From: Bacteroidetes bacterium UBA2664
Lineage (GTDB): Bacteria; Bacteroidota; Rhodothermia; Balneolales; Balneolaceae
Direction of reading: 5' to 3'
Assembly (NCBI GenBank): GCA_002359315.1
Contig: DEMS01000032.1
Coordinates: 3,989-67,988, forward strand
Length of the DNA: 64,000 bases
This document shows positions 44,942 to 53,345 of the stretch, piece after piece. Below the pieces are notes generated by a model. It saw nothing but the letters and a program-made list of their open reading frames with translations, was not told the DNA's origin and did no database searches. A program made the position numbers and the translations under genes. The number at the start of each line of letters is the position of its first letter. Positions within the stretch are counted from its first letter, which is position 1.

Positions 44942-45517
44942 ATGAAACGAGCCGACTACATTGCCCTTATAGAAAGCTATGGGGGCAATTTTTCCTTGTC
45001 TGACTTTGAAATCCAGGGGAACATCTCCCAAATGGATATGGATTTTTTGCGGTCATTTTTAGCTTGGAGAGATTGGACGGGAACCAAAACCCTGATCACG
45101 TCTGCTTGGCGAGAAGGTGACGCGAAATCCCACGGCAAAGGTCTGGCCATTGACTGTCTTTTGTTTACCGAATGGCTTGCCAAACAGGCAAGTCCGCTTC
45201 AGCACTGGCTGTTTGCAACCACCTGGCCTTTTCAAGGAGTGGGGCTGTATTTCGACTGGAATTTTACTCATAAGATAAGTGGGGAAAAGTTGCCCGCTAT
45301 TGGTCTTCATGTGGACGGGTGGAGTGGCAAGCAGATCAACGAGCGGCCACTGCGCTGGCTCCGGATTGATGGCCATTACTACTACCAATCGACGAAAACC
45401 GGACGGTTTTACTGCCGGGAAAACAAACAAACCATAACGCTTCCAGAAGCCATTCAGGACTACGAGCAACGCTATGAGCAAATCACCAAAGCCCGAGCAT
45501 TACCTCAGCAAGTATAA
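44942..45517 (+). CDS. M15-like D,D-/L,D-peptidase endolysin
   Basis: A 191-residue protein. TSAWREGDAKSHGKGLAIDCLLF gives the zinc His and Asp (H-G-x-G-x-A-x-D) and IGLHVDGW the second His, as in the M15 (VanY/D-Ala-D-Ala carboxypeptidase-like) family. It has no signal peptide or membrane helix, so export for lysis needs a holin or release with the virion. It overlaps the next gene by 44 bases. Confidence 0.8.
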   Translation: MKRADYIALIESYGGNFSLSDFEIQGNISQMDMDFLRSFLAWRDWTGTKTLITSAWREGDAKSHGKGLAIDCLLFTEWLAKQASPLQHWLFATTWPFQGVGLYFDWNFTHKISGEKLPAIGLHVDGWSGKQINERPLRWLRIDGHYYYQSTKTGRFYCRENKQTITLPEAIQDYEQRYEQITKARALPQQV

Positions 45518-45761
45518 AGAGCTGATCATTACGACCATTATTTGCCTGTTTTTGACTGGCATTTACGACTCGATAAACAACCAGACCGCTGAAATCAAAC
45601 GGTGGTATGAGCTGATGATCAACATCCGGGCCGAGCAGAAGATTCAGGGCGTTGACCTGGAATCATTGAAGCAGTCCATCGAGACCTACCAAAGTAAAAC
45701 CGACCAGGAACTAACCAATCACGAACAACGCATTCAGTCCCTTGAACGAGGGAGTGAATAA
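45474..45761 (+). CDS. Holin- or spanin-like membrane protein
   Basis: A 95-residue protein with a single N-terminal helix (YKELIITTIICLFLTGIY) followed by a long coiled coil (DLESLKQSIETYQSKTDQELTNHEQRIQSLERG). This is the layout of phage inner-membrane spanins or class III holins. It is coupled to the endolysin gene by a 44-base overlap, the usual holin/spanin-endolysin arrangement. Confidence 0.65.
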   Translation: MSKSPKPEHYLSKYKELIITTIICLFLTGIYDSINNQTAEIKRWYELMINIRAEQKIQGVDLESLKQSIETYQSKTDQELTNHEQRIQSLERGSE

Positions 45762-45792
45762 GCTTTATTAACCTAATTTAGCCTAATTACCC

Positions 45793-46092
45793 ATGAAAAA
45801 ACTACTTAGAAACGTCATCAAATCCGTACCAACACTTATCACATTATTCAGAAAAGAAACTCCGCAGGAAGGAAAAGACATTGCCAAAAGTGGGCTTACA
45901 AGTTTGGGAATATCCGGTTTGATTACAACCGGACGAATTAATGCCGGGGAATTGGATGAGACAGTACTGATTATCCTGGCAATCGTTGAAGCAATTGGAT
46001 ATGTGTATGGAGTGATTGCACTGTTAGTAGGTAGATCTCAAGTTAATTCAGAAGTAAGTTTTGAAAAACATTTCACTGGGAAGGCAGAATAA
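45793..46092 (+). CDS. Holin-like membrane protein
   Basis: A 99-residue protein with hydrophobic segments at about 33-48 (AKSGLTSLGISGLITTG) and 58-80 (VLIILAIVEAIGYVYGVIALLVG). Together with the preceding endolysin and spanin-like genes it completes a lysis cassette. It is the last phage gene before the metal-resistance cargo. Base composition drops to AT-rich here. Confidence 0.6.
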   Translation: MKKLLRNVIKSVPTLITLFRKETPQEGKDIAKSGLTSLGISGLITTGRINAGELDETVLIILAIVEAIGYVYGVIALLVGRSQVNSEVSFEKHFTGKAE

Positions 46093-46124
46093 CTGTTTTC
46101 ATTTATGAATCTTGCTACACTGTT

Positions 46125-46181
46125 CATTTAAACATTTGCTTAAATGATGTATTCACTCTACATTTAAGTAATCACTTAAAT
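46125..46181 (+). promoter_or_regulatory. Two ArsR-type operators
   Basis: CATTTAA-8-TTAAATG (46125-46146) and ATTTAAGT-4-ACTTAAAT (46162-46181) are inverted repeats directly before the ArsR start at 46192. Paired AT-rich palindromes are typical of ArsR/SmtB-family operators. Confidence 0.65.
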
Positions 46182-46191
46182 AAAAATTCCT

Positions 46192-46572
46192 ATGAGCAAA
46201 CAATCCTGTATTCGTGATGTAGCCGATCTGAACCAGATCAACCGCTGTATTGATTCTATCCATGCGGTAGAATCATCCATCTTAAAACTCTCGGACATAC
46301 TGAAACTGGCCGGGAATGATGTGCGCCTGAAAATTCTGTTCTTGTTGAGCACGGAGAAAGATTTATGCCCGTGCGATTTGAGCGATATTTTAGATATGAC
46401 CGTACCGGCGGTATCACAACACCTGCGAAAATTGAAAGACGCCGGACTTTTAGATTCAAGAAGAGAGGGAAAGCTCATTTTCTATTCCCTGCAAAAACCT
46501 TATGACGATCTTTTGAAACCACTTTTCAACCAAATTGAAAACAATACCATTATGGAGGTATTAGCCGCATGA
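46192..46572 (+). CDS. ArsR/SmtB-family metal-sensing repressor
   Basis: A 126-residue winged-helix repressor. The recognition part is PAVSQHLRKLKDAGLLDSRREGKLIFYSL. The metal site DLCPCDLSDIL lies on the sensing helix (type alpha3, Cys-x-Cys-Asp), and an N-terminal Cys (SKQSCIRDV) can add a ligand, as in CadC/CmtR relatives. It overlaps merTP by 4 bases, so it is the first gene of the mer operon and probably the mercury (or thiophilic metal) switch in place of MerR. Confidence 0.88.
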   Translation: MSKQSCIRDVADLNQINRCIDSIHAVESSILKLSDILKLAGNDVRLKILFLLSTEKDLCPCDLSDILDMTVPAVSQHLRKLKDAGLLDSRREGKLIFYSLQKPYDDLLKPLFNQIENNTIMEVLAA

Positions 46573-47195
46573 ACAAGCAACAGAAAAATAATTCTGATAC
46601 CAAATGGCTGGGTGCGGGACTCGGAGTTGCATTTATCGCCTCCCTTTGCTGCATCACTCCGGTGCTGGCTATTCTGGCAGGCACAAGTGGTATCGCCTCT
46701 ACGTTTTCATTCATGGACCCATTTCGACCTTATTTAATTGGGTTGACTGTTCTTTTACTTGGGTTTGCATGGTACCAAAAACTGAAGCCCTCAAAAGAGA
46801 TCGACTGTGAATGTGATCCTGAAGAAGCCCGTTTCACCCAGTCTAAATCGTTTCTTGGCATCGTAACCGTAGTGGCGGCACTTTTGTTGGCTTTTCCAAA
46901 CTACTCTCATTGGTTTTTCTCTGACGCTCAACCCACTCAAGTACAATATGTTTCCGAGGCAGATGTAGAACATGTAACCTTTAATGTGGAGGGCATGACC
47001 TGCGCTGGGTGTGAAGCCAGTGTAAAAAATGAGTTGGGTAAACTGGATGGAATTGTTGAGTCCGAGGTATCCTACGACAGCGGAACGGCTACTATTTCGT
47101 ATTTGAAAACGAAGCTCACGGAAAAAGAACTTCAGGATGCGATCAATAAGACCGGATTTACAGCCAACCTTCAACAAGAGCAAGAAAACGAATAA
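46569..47195 (+). CDS. merT: Mercuric ion transport protein MerT fused to MerP (MerTP)
   Basis: A 208-residue protein. The first 115 residues are MerT-like, with three helices and the Cys pair IASLCCITPVL in helix 1, plus a cytoplasmic DCECDPEE loop. Residues 135-205 are an HMA domain (FNVEGMTCAGCEASVKNELGKLDGI) equal to MerP. The fusion passes Hg(II) across the inner membrane to MerA. It follows the ArsR gene by a 4-base overlap and is followed by merA after 4 bases. Confidence 0.9.
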   Translation: MNKQQKNNSDTKWLGAGLGVAFIASLCCITPVLAILAGTSGIASTFSFMDPFRPYLIGLTVLLLGFAWYQKLKPSKEIDCECDPEEARFTQSKSFLGIVTVVAALLLAFPNYSHWFFSDAQPTQVQYVSEADVEHVTFNVEGMTCAGCEASVKNELGKLDGIVESEVSYDSGTATISYLKTKLTEKELQDAINKTGFTANLQQEQENE

Positions 47196-47199
47196 TAGG

Positions 47200-48837
47200 A
47201 TGAAAGAACTGGAACTGGACATAGCGGGCATGACGTGTGATCATTGCGCCGTGTCTATTGAAAATAATCTATCCAAACTAAACGGAATACAGAAGGCGGA
47301 TGTAAGCTACCCCAACGGAACGGCTACGGTATCATTTGATGAATCCACCCTTGATAAAGCTTCAGTGATTGAAGCCGTAAATGAGACGGGTAAGTATCAG
47401 GTAGTTGGCGAAACCGGAAAAGAGCAGTCTGGTGAACACCGTTACTCGTTGATTATTATCGGGGGCGGTTCGGCTGCTTTTGCTGCGGCTATCCGAACCA
47501 GTGAATTGGGAGGAACCGCACTGATTATCAATAAAGGTCTGCCAACCGGTGGAACCTGTGTAAATGTGGGGTGCGTGCCTTCCAAAACACTGATCCGAAC
47601 AGCAGAAGCCTTTCACAATGCTTCCCATCCGAGATTTGAAGGGATTGAAACCACGGCAACCATTAGTGATTTCAAAAAAGTGATTGAGCAAAAACGGGAG
47701 ATGGTTCGTGATCTTCGCCAGGAAAAATATGTGAATGTGATAAAGGATGATCCAAGCATCACCCTTATTGAGGGGTACGGAAAGTTAATTCAAACAAATC
47801 AGGTTCAGGTAAATAATTCAACCTATACCGCCGAAAACATTTTGATTGCCACAGGAGCTTCCCCGTTTATTCCTGAAATACCAGGACTGAAAGGAGCGGG
47901 ATATCTGACCAATGAGTCGGCCTATGAACTTGAGGAACTTCCGGAAGAGCTCGTCATACTTGGCGGCGGATATATTGCTCTTGAAAATGCTCAACTCTTT
48001 AGTCGGCTTGGAAGCAAGGTGACTGTATTACAGCGATCAGAACATGTATTAAGTGATCAACCCAAAGAGCTTGCAACAGCCTTAACGGGATATTTGGAAG
48101 AGGAAGGATTAACCATTTTGACGAATACAGACATTCTGGAAGTAACGAAAACAGATAAAAATAGAAGCATCCGTTTTACGGTAAATGGAGAGGAAAAAAA
48201 ACTTGAAGCTGATCAGATATTGGTCGCTACCGGCAGGCAGGGAAATACAGGGAACCTGAATCTTGAATCCGCAGGGATTGACACCGAAGGTCGCGGCTAT
48301 ATTCCAGTGGATGAAACCATGCGAACCAATACATCCAACATCTTTGCCGCCGGCGATGTACTTGGCGAACGGCAGTTTGTATATACGGCTGCTTATGAAG
48401 GAAAAATCGCTGCTGAAAATGCGATGAGAGATAGTCATGGAAAAGCCGATTTTTCAGTCTTACCATGGGTTATTTTCACTGATCCACAGGTGGCCGGAGT
48501 GGGTATGGACGAACAGCAAGCGGAAGAAGCGGGACTTAACTATCAAGCAACTAAACTTACGCTGGATAATGTACCCCGATCCATTGCTGCGAGAGATACA
48601 CGTGGTTTTATCAAGTTAATCCGAAACAAAGATAATGACCACTTGATTGGAGCTCGCATTTTGGCACCGGAGGGCTCGGAACTATTGATGGAACTGGCTC
48701 TGGCTATGAGGCATGGGGTAACCATTCAGTCGCTCAAGTCAGAATTTCATCCCTATCTGACCCTTTCTGAAGGAATTAAACTTGCGGCTCTCACTTTCGA
48801 CAAAGACGTGAAGAAATTGAGCTGCTGTGCGGTTTAA
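47200..48837 (+). CDS. merA: Mercury(II) reductase
   Basis: I choose the ATG at 47200 (545 residues); a longer frame from 47137 runs into merTP. An N-terminal HMA domain (DIAGMTCDHCAVSI) is followed by an FAD/NADPH disulfide oxidoreductase: LIIIGGGSAAFAAAI, redox pair GGTCVNVGCVPSK, LVILGGGYIALENAQLFSRLG, FAAGDVLG. The C-terminal LSCCAV holds the Cys pair that delivers Hg(II) to the active site. It reduces Hg(II) to Hg(0) in the cytoplasm. No MerB lyase is present, so the predicted resistance is to inorganic mercury. Confidence 0.97.
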   Translation: MKELELDIAGMTCDHCAVSIENNLSKLNGIQKADVSYPNGTATVSFDESTLDKASVIEAVNETGKYQVVGETGKEQSGEHRYSLIIIGGGSAAFAAAIRTSELGGTALIINKGLPTGGTCVNVGCVPSKTLIRTAEAFHNASHPRFEGIETTATISDFKKVIEQKREMVRDLRQEKYVNVIKDDPSITLIEGYGKLIQTNQVQVNNSTYTAENILIATGASPFIPEIPGLKGAGYLTNESAYELEELPEELVILGGGYIALENAQLFSRLGSKVTVLQRSEHVLSDQPKELATALTGYLEEEGLTILTNTDILEVTKTDKNRSIRFTVNGEEKKLEADQILVATGRQGNTGNLNLESAGIDTEGRGYIPVDETMRTNTSNIFAAGDVLGERQFVYTAAYEGKIAAENAMRDSHGKADFSVLPWVIFTDPQVAGVGMDEQQAEEAGLNYQATKLTLDNVPRSIAARDTRGFIKLIRNKDNDHLIGARILAPEGSELLMELALAMRHGVTIQSLKSEFHPYLTLSEGIKLAALTFDKDVKKLSCCAV

Positions 48838-48856
48838 AAGAGTATCAATAACCGTT

Positions 48857-49735
48857 TCACTCAATCAAAGATGAAGTTCCCTCATCCAGCTCCACTTCAA
48901 TCGTGCTGTGGCTGAAGTTGTAAGGTTTAAGAATATCACGAATTTTCTTTTTGGCTTCCAGAATGTCTGAATAGCTTTCTACATTTTTAAGAATGAGGTG
49001 AGCAGTAAACACATGCTTTTCTCCATCCAGCGACCATAAGTGCAGGTGATTGGTATCGGCCACTATATCTTGCTCGAGGAATTTTTCTCGCAGTTCATCA
49101 ATGCTTATATCATCCGGAGTTCCCTGTAAGAAAATGTGTAGGGTTTCCTTCAATCGTTTTACCACATTCCAAAGTACATAGGCAGTAATAAAGAGAGACA
49201 GTGCAGGATCTAAATAATGAATGTCTTTGAAAAGTAATACAATAGACACTACAAGAACGGCGGCCCAACCCAATACATCTTCCAACAGGTGCCAGGAAAT
49301 AACTCGTTCATTAAGGGTTTTGCCATGACTCACCTTCCATGCAGCGTACCCATTCACTGCCACCCCCACGATGGCAAAAAGAAGCATTCCCTGAGCATCG
49401 GTATGTTCCGGCGATAAAATTCTGGCAACCGCTTCATTGATCACAAAGACAGATCCAGCGATCAGTACCAAGCTGTTAATCAAAGCACCAAGCAGCGAGA
49501 ACCGGGTATAACCAAAGGTGAAGGATGAATTTGCTCCTTCTTTAGATTTATGATCCAAAAACCAGGAGAGTCCTAAGGATAGACTATCTCCCAAATCGTG
49601 CAGGGCATCGGAGATAATGGCCACACTGTTTACATACATACCTCCAAAAAATTCAAGAATGGTGAATCCAAAATTGAGAAAAAAGGCGAGTTTGATGTTT
49701 CCATGCTCGTGTTCGTGTGAATGATCGTGTGACAT
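48857..49735 (-). CDS. Cation diffusion facilitator (CzcD/ZitB-type)
   Basis: A 292-residue inner-membrane Zn/Co/Cd antiporter. It has an N-terminal His-rich MSHDHSHEHEHGN and six helices, with the helix-2 site SDALHDLGDS and the helix-5 site HLLEDVLGW. The C-terminal cytoplasmic domain (HLHLWSLDGEKHVFTAHLIL) is the dimerising metal-binding part. It converges on merA with a 19-base gap. Confidence 0.93.
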   Translation of the reverse strand: MSHDHSHEHEHGNIKLAFFLNFGFTILEFFGGMYVNSVAIISDALHDLGDSLSLGLSWFLDHKSKEGANSSFTFGYTRFSLLGALINSLVLIAGSVFVINEAVARILSPEHTDAQGMLLFAIVGVAVNGYAAWKVSHGKTLNERVISWHLLEDVLGWAAVLVVSIVLLFKDIHYLDPALSLFITAYVLWNVVKRLKETLHIFLQGTPDDISIDELREKFLEQDIVADTNHLHLWSLDGEKHVFTAHLILKNVESYSDILEAKKKIRDILKPYNFSHSTIEVELDEGTSSLIE

Positions 49736-49771
49736 GTTGGTTGGGGTTTATTTTTTGTCAATAAGAATTTT

Positions 49772-50751
49772 TCATGATTTTGTGATTTCCGAAACTCTGC
49801 TATCTCTGATTTTCAGTAATAATTGAGATATCAAAGCCAGCACCGGTAATTCTATCAAAGGCCCAACGATTAAAGCCAGAGCTACCAGCGGACTGTTGGG
49901 GAAAGCCGTAAGAGCTATCGCTAATGCAATGGGTGAATTTCTTGCAAGTGTGGTAAGGTTCAAGCTGACTGAATCTTCATAATCAAAATGGAGCAGATAA
50001 CTTGTAAAGCGACTCACCAGGAAATTTATGGCGAAAAATATCATTAGGGGGATCAGCAGAATAAGAACAGTTTCGATGTTTTGAAGAAGGTAATCACCCT
50101 GAGATGCAAACATAGCCATGATCGCTAACCCAAGAAATAGTACCTGAGATAGCTAAAAAAAAGGCAGCAGCTTGGTTTCAAGAAATACGGATTGCTTGAA
50201 CCTGTGGAGCAGATATTTTGTGACTTGCGCTGCAACAAAGGGTACGATCAACACAAGGCCGATACTTTCAAACAGAAATGCCGGGTTCACCGAACCGGAT
50301 GCACCAAAAAAGAGTAGTAAAAACACGGGTAATAAAATCACCTGTAAAATCAGGTTCAGAGGAAGCACAGAGGCACTAAGCGTCGTATTTCCTTTTGCAA
50401 TACCGGTAAAAATCAGGTACCAATCCGTACAGGGGGGGTTATCATCAACATGACAAAACCTATCCAAAGGCTTAGGTGATCCTGAAGAAACAGGTAGCCC
50501 AGTACCCAGGCAAAAAAGGGTGTCCAGAGAAAATTGATGGCCAGGTTTGCTGAAAAGAATTTTAAATTGGAAAAGCTCTTCAGCAGATCGTTGATCGGGA
50601 TGTTAAGAAATAGCCCAAATAGCATGAGCATTAAAAAAGGGACGATCACATATCCGGCAACCGATGCCACTGTTTCCACCTGCCCAGCCAGCAAACCTGC
50701 AATGACTGCCAGCGCTATAATAAGTGACTGATATCTGTTAATCGAATTCAT
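49772..50751 (-). pseudogene. Broken ACR3-type arsenite/bile-acid-symporter-fold transporter
   Basis: The pieces read as one membrane protein of about 325 residues. The frame shifts at a C7 tract (minus strand, plus-strand G run at 50432-50438), where MLMITP should continue as CTDWYLIFTGIAKGNTTLSASVLPLNL. A second lesion is an in-frame TAG (50153-50155) between KLLPFF and LSQVLFLGLAIMAMFASQGDYLLQN. Five C, or eight, would restore the frame. TPCTDW and GNTTLSASVLPLNL are ACR3-type motifs. It is probably non-functional unless the tract slips and the stop is suppressed. Confidence 0.85.
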
Positions 50752-50865
50752 ACTAATATACTCCGCTCATTTCCAGAAGTCCTGTCGTGAGAACGCCGAA
50801 ATTGATCGAAAAGATAAAAGATGGTTTTTCATCGTCTTTTGTCGTTAATTTAGTCTCATAATCTT

Positions 50866-51660
50866 TTATTTCGAGAGTTTCAAAATTCTTACTGCTCCTC
50901 TCATGACAAAACTAAACACAATAGCTCCGATGAGCAGATCCGGCCACCTGCTATCCAGTGCATAAACAAGAATTCCGGCCAAAATTACACCACCATTTAC
51001 AATAATATCATTGGAGGTAAAAATTGTGCTTGCCTGCATGTGTGCTTCTTTGCTTTTCGCTTTATTGATAAGCCATAAGCAAAAAACATTTGCAACAAGA
51101 GCCGTTGAAGCAATAATGATCATCCAATGAAAGTCGGGCATTTCACCCACTCCAAGAAACCTCCGCAGTACTTCAAGAAATCCCAGTGATGCCAGACCCA
51201 TCTGAAGATAGCCGCTAATTTTTGCTACTTTCTTTTTTCTTGCTACCGCTGCTCCAACAGCAAAAAGGCTGAGCGCATATACGGATGAATCTGCCAGCAT
51301 ATCTAGTGAGTCTGCAATCAGCCCCATAGAATTGATAATCCATCCGGCTGTCATTTCAATGATAAAGAAGAGAAAGTTGATCCCTAAAACCCACCATAGA
51401 ATGTTCTTTTGTTGCTGCTCATCAGAAGCGAAAGGCGACATTTGAGCCTCTTTTGTTGAATTCAATTTAGAACCCAAACTCAGGGAGTCAAGGGCTTTCT
51501 CAATCTCATTAAGCCTATTTTCGTGATACACTTCTAATGTACGATTCGGGATATCAAAGTTTAGAGATTTAATATCTTCAAACTCTTCCAACCTCATTCG
51601 AATCATTTGCTCTTCGGCTGAGCAGTCCATTTGTGGAATATTAAATGTGGATTTTTTCAT
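50866..51660 (-). CDS. CDF-like cation transporter with N-terminal HMA-like domain
   Basis: A 264-residue protein. Residues 1-65 resemble a degenerate HMA domain (MKKSTFNIPQMDCSAEEQMIRMRLEEFEDIKSLNFDIPNRTLEVYH) with one Cys only. Residues 85-260 make six helices with the CDF sites SLDMLADSSVYALSL and ASTIFTSNDIIVNGGV. It is a short CDF lacking the usual C-terminal domain. It may sense or receive the metal through the N-terminal domain. Next in line is the PII-like gene and cus genes on the same strand. Confidence 0.85.
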   Translation of the reverse strand: MKKSTFNIPQMDCSAEEQMIRMRLEEFEDIKSLNFDIPNRTLEVYHENRLNEIEKALDSLSLGSKLNSTKEAQMSPFASDEQQQKNILWWVLGINFLFFIIEMTAGWIINSMGLIADSLDMLADSSVYALSLFAVGAAVARKKKVAKISGYLQMGLASLGFLEVLRRFLGVGEMPDFHWMIIIASTALVANVFCLWLINKAKSKEAHMQASTIFTSNDIIVNGGVILAGILVYALDSRWPDLLIGAIVFSFVMRGAVRILKLSK

Positions 51661-51721
51661 GGTTGAATATATGGGATTATTTTCATCTTCAACTTAACTG
51701 TGACAAAGAATCACCTGTTCC

Positions 51722-52051
51722 TTACCCCTCAAAAGGCTCACAGGTTTTAATCCTAAACGCTTTTTGAATATCTGTAACGTAAATGATGCCGTCACCGCGT
51801 TCCGGTGTTTTGGCATTGGCGCAGATAAGTTGAACAACGTTATCGGATTCTTTGCATTGACATACCAGCTCTAATTTTACGACTGGACTGTCCGTAAAGT
51901 GAAAATCCAATGATGGAGAAGCATCTTTTTGTTTGTATGCACCGGTACCTTCACCTTTGGAAAGCGTAACACTTTCATGGCCTGCTTCTTGGAGTGCTGC
52001 AACTACTTTTTCTACTCTGCCTGGTTTTATAAAGGCTTTTATTTCTTTCAT
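51722..52051 (-). CDS. PII-like protein of the RND metal efflux locus
   Basis: A 109-residue PII-superfamily protein: MKEIKAFIKPGRVEKVVAALQEAGHESVTLSKGEGTG, KLELVCQCKESDNVVQLICANAKTPERGDGIIYVTDIQKAFRIKTCE. The GDGIIYV B-loop is kept. The T-loop is short and the uridylylation Tyr is not at the usual place, so it is probably not a nitrogen regulator. PII-like proteins next to CusABC genes are known to link metal or nucleotide state to the efflux pump. Two Cys (VCQCKE) could bind metal. Confidence 0.8.
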   Translation of the reverse strand: MKEIKAFIKPGRVEKVVAALQEAGHESVTLSKGEGTGAYKQKDASPSLDFHFTDSPVVKLELVCQCKESDNVVQLICANAKTPERGDGIIYVTDIQKAFRIKTCEPFEG

Positions 52052-52123
52052 AATACTGTGGTTTATGTATTAATCCTGCAAAGAGAAGAATATGTAAATA
52101 TGGCTTTGCAGGAATAGTTTTTG

Positions 52124-53323
52124 TTAATCATCGTCCGAAGTCTGGCTTTTCTTCATTTCAGAAATCAGGTAATAGGCATTGTTCCAAGCTACTTGTGCTC
52201 CATCCGGCAATGGTTCTAACAACTTCACTTCAACCCAACCATCTTCCTCAATGCCGGTCATAATTTCTACCGGAGTGAAAGACCATTCGGTATTTCCGTT
52301 TTCCTCTTGTTGTTCTGCGGTGAATAGGTAGGTTTTACCCTCGTCCTCAACAATGGCATTCTCAGGCAAAGCAAAGGCTTTAGTCTCTGAAGTGTGAATC
52401 GTGCCGTTGATATACATCCCGGGAATCAGGAAACTTGCCTTCTGATCAATTTCGGCGTGCACATGCACTGCCCTTGGATTTTGTTCGAATTGTTTGCCTA
52501 CAGAGTAAATGGTAGCTGTAAGTATTTGATCCGGTACTGACTGTACAGTAAAAGAGATGGATTGGCCCCTTTTAACTTTGTGCACATCTTTTTCAAAGAC
52601 CATCAAATCGGCATGAACATGTTCGTTATCCACAATTTCAAACATGATTGTTTGGGGATCAACGTACTGACCGATTTGAATCTGAACCTTTTCGATGTAC
52701 CCATCAATAGGGCTTACTACCGGCACCGACGAATAAATATCGCCGTCTTGTATTTGTTCAACGTCCAGGTTAAGCTGATTCAGCTGAGCCTCATAACCTT
52801 TGACCTCCGCCTTAACTGATTCGTATTCGGCTTTAGTTTGTTGGTAAGTTTGGCCGGAGCCTACCTTTTCATCATATAACCTTGCTTGTCGCTTAAATTC
52901 ATGATCTAAATACAACATGCGCTGATACAACCGTACGTATTCAGTTTGGACTTTGGTTAAATTAGGATGGGAAAGGAAGGCAATAGTCTGATTTTTTGAC
53001 ACCTGATCTCCCTCAATAACTTCTATGGAACCAATATTACCTCCCAAAACCGCAGTTACGCTTGCCTCATGCTGCGGGGGAACTTCCAGCTGACCATTTG
53101 CTTCTACGCTCTCTGAGAGAAAGCGCAGGGACAAAGTATCCAGTTTCATTCCAAGGCTGTTGAACTTCAGTTCCGACAGATGAACCATGTTTTCTTCTGC
53201 CTCAGCCACACCGGCAAGTTCTGTTGCTTCTTGTTCTTTTTCATCGCTATTGATCTCGCCGCAGGCTGTAAAAACAGATGCAAGGACAGCCAATAAAATT
53301 ATATATAAATTAGATTTATTCAT
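52124..53323 (-). CDS. RND efflux periplasmic adaptor, CusB/CzcB type
   Basis: A 399-residue lipoprotein (signal IILLAVLASVFTACGE, lipid Cys about 21) of the membrane-fusion family. It has a barrel-sandwich lipoyl half (EVPPQHEASVTAVLGGNIGSIEVIEGDQVSKNQTIAFLSHP), a helical hairpin (110-180), the second half SVPVVSPIDGYIEKVQIQIGQYVDPQTIMFEI, then beta-barrel and membrane-proximal domains. It connects the CusA-like pump to its outer-membrane channel. The pump gene begins upstream with a 22-base gap. Confidence 0.9.
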   Translation of the reverse strand: MNKSNLYIILLAVLASVFTACGEINSDEKEQEATELAGVAEAEENMVHLSELKFNSLGMKLDTLSLRFLSESVEANGQLEVPPQHEASVTAVLGGNIGSIEVIEGDQVSKNQTIAFLSHPNLTKVQTEYVRLYQRMLYLDHEFKRQARLYDEKVGSGQTYQQTKAEYESVKAEVKGYEAQLNQLNLDVEQIQDGDIYSSVPVVSPIDGYIEKVQIQIGQYVDPQTIMFEIVDNEHVHADLMVFEKDVHKVKRGQSISFTVQSVPDQILTATIYSVGKQFEQNPRAVHVHAEIDQKASFLIPGMYINGTIHTSETKAFALPENAIVEDEGKTYLFTAEQQEENGNTEWSFTPVEIMTGIEEDGWVEVKLLEPLPDGAQVAWNNAYYLISEMKKSQTSDDD

Positions 53324-53345
53324 TTTTTTGTTGATTTAAAATCTG

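Noticed and set aside
26659..45517. Tailed-phage or ICE interpretation of the element
   Set aside because: No terminase, portal, major tail, tape-measure, relaxase or type IV secretion ATPase motif was found in any frame I read.
51722..52051. Call as GlnB/GlnK nitrogen regulator
   Set aside because: The context is metal efflux, no amtB or glnA is near, and the T-loop Tyr region is not conserved.
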